Shown: piece by piece, positions 59,978-64,000 of the stretch
Layout of the letters: the number at the start of each line of letters is the position of its first letter
Numbering within the stretch: the stretch's first letter is position 1
Virus record (IMG/VR): IMGVR_UViG_3300042869_001887
Span: 1 to 64,000 of that record
Origin: a virus
Strand: one strand, 5' to 3'
DNA: 64,000 nucleotides
Position numbers and translations under genes: made by a program
The notes under the pieces: generated by a model
Database searches by the model: none
What the model was told of the DNA's origin: nothing
The model's input: the letters and a program-made list of their open reading frames with translations, nothing else

Positions 59978-60817
59978 ATGCTACTAAAAGTGGGGTCTAA
60001 GGGAGAAGACGTAAAAAAACTCCAACAAAAACTTGGTTTGGGTGCTGATGGTGTTTTCGGAAAAGGAACCGAAGAATCAGTTAAAAACTTTCAAACAAAA
60101 TCAGGATTGACTCCTGACGGAATTGTGGGTGAACAAACTTGGCAAAAAATTATGGGTCAAGGCGTTCTTATTACAGAACCCGCACCTGTCGCTCAAGTGG
60201 CTCAACCTGTTGCTAACGTGGGTGGTTTGAAATTAGAAAAATTGAAAGGTCATATTCCTGATAATGTAATTGCTCAAATACCTGATACAGCAAAAACTTT
60301 TGGTATTGACACCCCATTGAAACTTGCTCACTTCTTGGCTCAATGTGGTCATGAGTCGGGTGGATTCAGACTTACTCAGGAAAATTTGAACTACTCAGCA
60401 CAAGGTCTAAAAAACATTTTTCCAAAATATTTTCCAGGAAATCTTTCAGAGTCATATGCACGTAACCCTCAGAAGATTGCATCCAAAGTTTATGGTGGTA
60501 GAATGGGTAATGGACCTGAATCAACAGGTGAGGGATTCAAATTCAGAGGAAGAGGTTACATTCAGCTCACAGGAAAAGACAATTACACGGCTTTCGGGAA
60601 AGCTATAAACGAAGATATTACAGGTAATCCTGATTTGGTCTCATCGAAGTATCCTCTGTTGTCAGCTGCGTGGTTTTTCAGTAAAAACTGTCTAAAGAAA
60701 TGTGTGGATGACTCAAATGCAACAGTTACGTCTGTTACAAAGTGTGTGAACGGTGGAACTATCGGATTACCAGACAGATTGAAACACTTTAAAGAATACT
60801 ATAATTTGTTAAAATAA
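59978..60817 (+). CDS. endolysin: PG-binding domain + GH19 chitinase-like lysozyme
   Basis: A 279-residue protein. Residues 1-62 are a PG_binding_1 domain (G-S-K-G-E-D-V-K-K-L-Q-Q-K-L, D-G-V-F-G-K-G-T). After a Pro/Val linker, residues 90-279 form a GH19-type lysozyme: F-L-A-Q-C-G-H-E-S-G-G-F (catalytic Glu), G-E-G-F-K-F-R-G-R-G-Y-I-Q-L-T-G and a C-terminal Asn-Gly-Gly segment. No signal peptide, so a holin or other export route is needed. It cuts the host cell wall at lysis and is the strongest phage marker of the window. Confidence 0.93.
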   Translation: MLLKVGSKGEDVKKLQQKLGLGADGVFGKGTEESVKNFQTKSGLTPDGIVGEQTWQKIMGQGVLITEPAPVAQVAQPVANVGGLKLEKLKGHIPDNVIAQIPDTAKTFGIDTPLKLAHFLAQCGHESGGFRLTQENLNYSAQGLKNIFPKYFPGNLSESYARNPQKIASKVYGGRMGNGPESTGEGFKFRGRGYIQLTGKDNYTAFGKAINEDITGNPDLVSSKYPLLSAAWFFSKNCLKKCVDDSNATVTSVTKCVNGGTIGLPDRLKHFKEYYNLLK

Positions 60818-60910
60818 TGGTCTCAATGCTATCAAAACTTGTATTTTTTTCAATTTTTGATATATTTATGAGTGTTATCACCGTAAGGTGTTCTCATATA
60901 TCCTTTCCAA

Positions 60911-60948
60911 AAGACCCGCAAATTTTTTTGTGGGTCTTATTTTTTTTA
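60911..60948 (+). terminator. terminator
   Basis: AAGACCCGCA-AATTTTTT-TGTGGGTCTT followed by a T-rich tract. The 60818-60970 gap otherwise holds only a small hairpin and the promoter below. Confidence 0.8.
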
Positions 60949-60957
60949 TTATCTTTG
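60928..60957 (+). promoter_or_regulatory. Bacteroidota-type promoter
   Basis: TTG (60928-60930), a 19-nt spacer and TATCTTTG (60950-60957), 14 nt before the ATG at 60972. It overlaps the terminator. Confidence 0.6.
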
Positions 60958-60971
60958 TAAAAATAATTTTT

Positions 60972-61172
60972 ATGGATAAAAGAAGCTCTCATTGGTTAGA
61001 CTCACTCGCATGGGTAAGAAAAGTCTATTTTTCATGTCAAACAAAGGAACAAGAAGATGCCGCAGAAAGATTATTATTGAACTTCGAGAGGCTTTACAAA
61101 AACGAAGATTTAATCACTTTGTCTTGGGCTCTTCGAGATGAATATTTAAAATTCAAATATCAAAAGAAATGA
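60972..61172 (+). CDS. small phage protein
   Basis: The ATG at 60972 is chosen. The 66-residue protein (MDKRSSHWLDSLAWVRKVYF) is helical, with C-Q-T-K-E-Q-E-D-A-A-E-R. No family recognised. It overlaps the next gene by 4 nt and opens an operon of small early-type genes. Confidence 0.6.
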   Translation: MDKRSSHWLDSLAWVRKVYFSCQTKEQEDAAERLLLNFERLYKNEDLITLSWALRDEYLKFKYQKK

Positions 61173-61426
61173 AAAGTCCTCTTTGTTTCCTCGGTATACA
61201 TTTTTGGGAATACAGAAAAGAAAAACATCAATGTACTGGTCACCCTAATGGTAGAGAATTTGTCAGGGTAATTGTTAGAGAATGTACTTGTTGTGGACAT
61301 AGGGAACATCATCCTCTACCAAGAATTGGTAAAAGTTTAAACCTCTGGAAATCATTTGACGATGTAGGAAAGAACGATTGTATAGACATTAAAAGATTGA
61401 ACGATGAAAATTTTGTTAAAAAATAG
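61169..61426 (+). CDS. small protein with Cys/His motif
   Basis: An 85-residue protein with C-x-G-H...R-E-C-T-C-C-G-H-R-E-H-H, which could form a single zinc site. Function unknown. It overlaps the next gene by 23 nt. Confidence 0.6.
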   Translation: MKSPLCFLGIHFWEYRKEKHQCTGHPNGREFVRVIVRECTCCGHREHHPLPRIGKSLNLWKSFDDVGKNDCIDIKRLNDENFVKK

Positions 61427-62030
61427 TTTTTTTGAATCATTAAAAACTATATCACGCCATGAGACTTGGTGGTACAAAACATATGAAACAGTCCGATTTA
61501 AAATTCCTGTGTTTCTGAAAAATATTTGGTTTTTCAGAAAAAATCTGTGGGAGTTTCGTGGTTGGGATTATTCTTTCAACCTATCTCTATTGGCAAAATC
61601 CTTAGAAAAGACCTCTGATGTTTTAAGAAACGGTCATGAGGTAGAAATAACTCGTTTGAAAAAAGTTGAAAAAATTCAAAGAGTTATTAAAATAATAAAT
61701 GACATGAGAGAGTCAACCTACATAAACAGAGCGGAAACCGAACTAGGAGAACTTATTTTACACGATTGGGATTTTCAAGAAGTTGAAAGTGGTGGCTATC
61801 AAATGTTAGACAAAGAAACTCCTGAAGAAAAAGAACATAATCGTAAGGTGTTTGAAAGAGCCAGAGAAATCGAGAAAGATGAGTTCGAAGAACTTTGGAT
61901 AATACTCAAGGGTCAAAACTACGATGAGTTCCATGAAACATTCAAACAACTTTCTGAAGAAGAAAAAATGAAACACGACCATTGGGAAAATTGGTTCGAT
62001 GGTTCAGGTATAAAAAATTGGTGGGATTAA
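61404..62030 (+). CDS. uncharacterised phage protein
   Basis: A 208-residue, highly charged, mostly helical protein. The N-terminal third is rich in Trp and basic residues (FRKNLWEFRGWDYSFNLSLLAKSLE), and the end has D-H-W-E-N-W-F-D-G. Similar proteins are common hypothetical proteins in large phages. No motif for a function. Confidence 0.65.
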   Translation: MKILLKNSFFESLKTISRHETWWYKTYETVRFKIPVFLKNIWFFRKNLWEFRGWDYSFNLSLLAKSLEKTSDVLRNGHEVEITRLKKVEKIQRVIKIINDMRESTYINRAETELGELILHDWDFQEVESGGYQMLDKETPEEKEHNRKVFERAREIEKDEFEELWIILKGQNYDEFHETFKQLSEEEKMKHDHWENWFDGSGIKNWWD

Positions 62031-62051
62031 AAAATTTATTAGAAAAGAGAT

Positions 62052-62240
62052 ATGAAAAAATTATATAGAAGTACTATCGATAAAAGAATAGGTGGTGTTT
62101 GTGGCGGTCTTGCAGAGTATACAAATAGTGACCCGACAATTTGGAGAATACTTTTTTTGGCTTTAATTTTTGCACCCTTCCCTACCGTACTATTTTATCT
62201 TTTAGCCTGTATTGTTATCCCTCAAAACAAAATTTTATAA
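62052..62240 (+). CDS. PspC domain protein
   Basis: A 62-residue protein with K-K-L-Y-R-S-T-I-D-K-R-I-G-G-V-C-G-G-L-A-E-Y and one membrane helix. This is the PspC (phage shock protein C) domain, which in bacteria senses membrane stress. Its role in a phage is unknown. Confidence 0.9.
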   Translation: MKKLYRSTIDKRIGGVCGGLAEYTNSDPTIWRILFLALIFAPFPTVLFYLLACIVIPQNKIL

Positions 62241-62242
62241 AA

Positions 62243-62404
62243 ATGATTGCATTCTGGTTTTTTATGTTTATCTTCGTTTTGACAATTTCAATCGTTTGGG
62301 TTCGAGGGATTGATAATATGAAAAAAAATCATCCTGATTACAAAGGTGAAGACTTTCTGAATTGGGACAAAATGAAGAAATATGAGAATGACCTTTATAA
62401 GTGA
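62243..62404 (+). CDS. small membrane protein
   Basis: A 53-residue protein with one N-terminal hydrophobic helix (MIAFWFFMFIFVLTISIVWV) and a charged tail. It starts 2 nt after the PspC gene and overlaps the next gene by 23 nt. Confidence 0.6.
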   Translation: MIAFWFFMFIFVLTISIVWVRGIDNMKKNHPDYKGEDFLNWDKMKKYENDLYK

Positions 62405-63056
62405 CACTCATGGTAAACATAAATACCTAACCTCCAAGGCGTATAATAACATACTCGGAAGCGGGGACTGTATAATTCACGCTGGGGATATTTCTAATCT
62501 TGGAAAAGTTGGTGAAATCAAGGATTTTCTTGATTGGTTCTCAAATACAGATTACACTCACAAAATCTTTATCGCAGGTAATCATGATTTTGGTTTTGAG
62601 GTTGTTCAGGATATTGCTCCTGAATACAAAGAAAAGGGTGTTCATTATCTATTCGATAGTGAAGTAGTAATCGATGGTGTCAAATTTTATGGTAGTCCTT
62701 GGCAACCTGAATTTTATAATTGGGCTTTCAATCTTCCAAGAGGAGAAAAGTTGGCAGAAAAATGGAAGAAGATACCTGGTAACACTGATGTTCTTATTAC
62801 TCATGGACCCGCACATGGAATGCTCGACCATACTCCTCAAGGAGAACTCGTGGGTTGTAAAGACCTATTCAATAGGGTTATGGAAGTACAACCAAAAATT
62901 CACGTTTGTGGTCATATCCATTGGGCGTATGGTCAAAAAAATTTTTTTGGTGTTGAATTTTTAAACGCCTCAGTTTTGAATGAGAGGTATCAATATGAAA
63001 ATGAACCAATAAAAATTATTTTTGATACGGAAACTAAACAAATAGACTATGAATGA
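62382..63056 (+). CDS. metallophosphoesterase
   Basis: A 224-residue protein with all calcineurin-like motifs: I-S-D-T-H-G, H-A-G-D-I-S, A-G-N-H-D, V-L-I-T-H-G-P-A-H-G and V-C-G-H-I-H. These bind two metals. Phage members act as phosphatases or nucleases on small nucleotides or nucleic acid ends. The exact substrate cannot be told. Confidence 0.92.
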   Translation: MRMTFISDTHGKHKYLTSKAYNNILGSGDCIIHAGDISNLGKVGEIKDFLDWFSNTDYTHKIFIAGNHDFGFEVVQDIAPEYKEKGVHYLFDSEVVIDGVKFYGSPWQPEFYNWAFNLPRGEKLAEKWKKIPGNTDVLITHGPAHGMLDHTPQGELVGCKDLFNRVMEVQPKIHVCGHIHWAYGQKNFFGVEFLNASVLNERYQYENEPIKIIFDTETKQIDYE

Positions 63057-63528
63057 AAATGCTGTAATCGAATTAAAAAAACTTGGCCCTGAATCGACCG
63101 TAAAGGTGACAATCGACCTTTATCGAAAATCTTTATTAGAGGTCTGTTATCATACAGGTTCGAAATTTGATAAAAAATTCACCTGTGATTCAGAAACTAC
63201 TTGGAGAGGTGCTAGTCTTGTCTGTGAACAATTTACTGTTTCAGAACTAATAGAATTACTCGAAACCAAGGAATTGACTGAGATGCAAGATGTAGATTTT
63301 CCTGACCTTTCAATAGAAACAACTACAGATGGCGAGGTTGACATTACCAACATTGAGTGGGAAGAACCCTTGACCGAAGAAGAAGAGTCAGGATTCGTCT
63401 CTAATGACCTATATTGGGATTCAGAAATTACTGACTCAGAGTTGAATTTTAGTACAGGTAGTATTTTTAGCATGGTTATTGAATCTGATGATAATTTAAT
63501 TGCAAAAATTTCCGATGAAAAAGAATAA
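63049..63528 (+). CDS. uncharacterised acidic protein
   Basis: A 159-residue acidic protein with alternating strands at the start (STVKVTIDLYRKSLLEVCYH) and an acidic C-terminal half. No family recognised. It overlaps both neighbours (8 and 14 nt). Confidence 0.6.
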   Translation: MNENAVIELKKLGPESTVKVTIDLYRKSLLEVCYHTGSKFDKKFTCDSETTWRGASLVCEQFTVSELIELLETKELTEMQDVDFPDLSIETTTDGEVDITNIEWEEPLTEEEESGFVSNDLYWDSEITDSELNFSTGSIFSMVIESDDNLIAKISDEKE

Positions 63529-63805
63529 AATAAACGATGGACATTTTGTCGAAGCTCTCGACAGATTATTTTTTGTTACAGATATTATGGACAGGTATCT
63601 TATGTCACACCCTGTAATAAAAAAGGATAAAGAAATAAAAAAATTGATTAAATTTAGTATCATCAATCTTTTAGAAGCCTATCAAAGGGTGGGTAATAAC
63701 ACTTATGAAAAAGAATTTGAAAGACCGTCAATTAGTGAAGTTGTTTCTGGACGACGTGAGAAATCCGAAGACAACAGGCTGGACCGTCGTCAGAAACTAC
63801 GATGA
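63515..63805 (+). CDS. small charged helical protein
   Basis: A 96-residue protein (ATG 63515), basic and helical (LDRLFFVTDIMDRYLMSH). Its last 100 nt overlap the next gene in another frame, so either its C-terminus or the start of the next gene may be wrongly placed. Function unknown. Confidence 0.55.
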   Translation: MKKNKINDGHFVEALDRLFFVTDIMDRYLMSHPVIKKDKEIKKLIKFSIINLLEAYQRVGNNTYEKEFERPSISEVVSGRREKSEDNRLDRRQKLR

Positions 63806-64000
63806 ATTTGTAAAACATATCGAAGAAAACGGTTTACCTGAAGAAGTTTCCTTTGACCATGATTTAGCTGATGTTCATTATGACCCTGAAACGTTCAAAC
63901 AAGGGTTTGTATATCACGAAAAAACCGGATATGATTGTGCTAAATGGTTATGCGAATATTGTTGGACTAATGGACTCCCTGTCCCCACTTGGAATGTTCA
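63705..64000 (+). CDS. cyclic-phosphate-processing receiver-like protein (3' end off window)
   Basis: An open frame from ATG at 63705 runs off the right edge. The product has K-L-F-L-D-D-V-R-N-P, T-V-V-R-N-Y-D-E-F, V-S-F-D-H-D-L-A-D and E-K-T-G-Y-D-C-A-K-W-L, matching the receiver-like domain described in RNA-repair proteins. A later start (GTG at 63735) is possible. It suggests a role in handling RNA 2',3'-cyclic ends, together with the HAD protein at 22027. Confidence 0.75.
   Translation, partial: MKKNLKDRQLVKLFLDDVRNPKTTGWTVVRNYDEFVKHIEENGLPEEVSFDHDLADVHYDPETFKQGFVYHEKTGYDCAKWLCEYCWTNGLPVPTWNV

Overview
This window looks like a 64 kb piece of a large tailed phage that infects a member of the Bacteroidota. 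No terminase, capsid, portal or polymerase gene lies inside it, so the phage call is an inference. It rests on a GH19-type endolysin with a peptidoglycan-binding domain, one tmRNA and 17 tRNA genes, homing-type endonucleases, phage-typical small families (KTSC, PspC, metallophosphoesterase, DUF-type proteins), tightly packed AT-rich genes with 1-20 nt overlaps, and many proteins with a short leader that looks like the capsid-targeting propeptide of T4-type internal head proteins. The Bacteroidota host is suggested by promoters of the form TTG-N19/20-TAnnTTTG, by signal peptides cut just before Gln, by an Oar-like TonB-dependent receptor and by a C-terminal type IX secretion (T9SS) sorting domain.

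Layout. 1-4348 (minus): an acidic protein running off the left edge, a Pro/Thr repeat protein, and a nucleotidyltransferase-M23 peptidase-lysozyme fusion. 4387-8207: a 2OG oxygenase, Hsp20, a ClpC-like unfoldase and a putative metallopeptidase. 8202-10088 (minus): an M20-type peptidase and an unknown protein. 10155-11649: tmRNA, a GIY-YIG endonuclease and a Cys-cluster protein. 11742-16702: an envelope block with host-like codon use (outer-membrane protein, Oar-like TonB receptor, DoxX-like protein). 16827-20374: a WCT-domain protein, a structured RNA, a HAD phosphatase and an M15-like peptidase. 20418-26917 (minus): most of the tRNAs, interleaved with a HAD protein, a glycosyltransferase-like protein, a sulfotransferase-like protein and an AT-hook protein. 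27146-32806: HNH endonuclease, two tandem carbamoyltransferases, a partner protein and ClpP. 32868-39606 (minus): five probable internal virion proteins. 39655-53010: mixed genes including two 2OG-oxygenase-type proteins, a GT17-like glycosyltransferase, ThyA, tRNA-Ser and polyphosphate kinase 2. 53081-60817: a secreted cassette (CsgG-like proteins, T9SS cargo, barrel protein, C-type lectin protein) ending with the endolysin. 60972-64000: small genes, a metallophosphoesterase and a partial receiver-like RNA-repair domain.

How the genes may work together. (1) At least eleven proteins start with a short amphipathic leader ending in [ILV]-x-E followed by Q/S/A/N/G/T. That is the kind of site cut by T4-type prohead proteases, so they may be packaged in the head and injected. 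Among them are a polyphosphate kinase, an AT-hook protein, a nucleotidyltransferase-lysozyme fusion and a metallopeptidase. (2) tmRNA, ClpC-like ATPase (with an IGF ClpP-docking loop), ClpP and Hsp20 could form a phage-encoded protein quality-control set. (3) Secreted and outer-membrane proteins, including a T9SS substrate and a full TonB receptor, suggest remodelling of the host surface. (4) Carbamoyltransferases, hydroxylases, glycosyltransferases and a sulfotransferase-like protein suggest modification of glycans, DNA or virion proteins.
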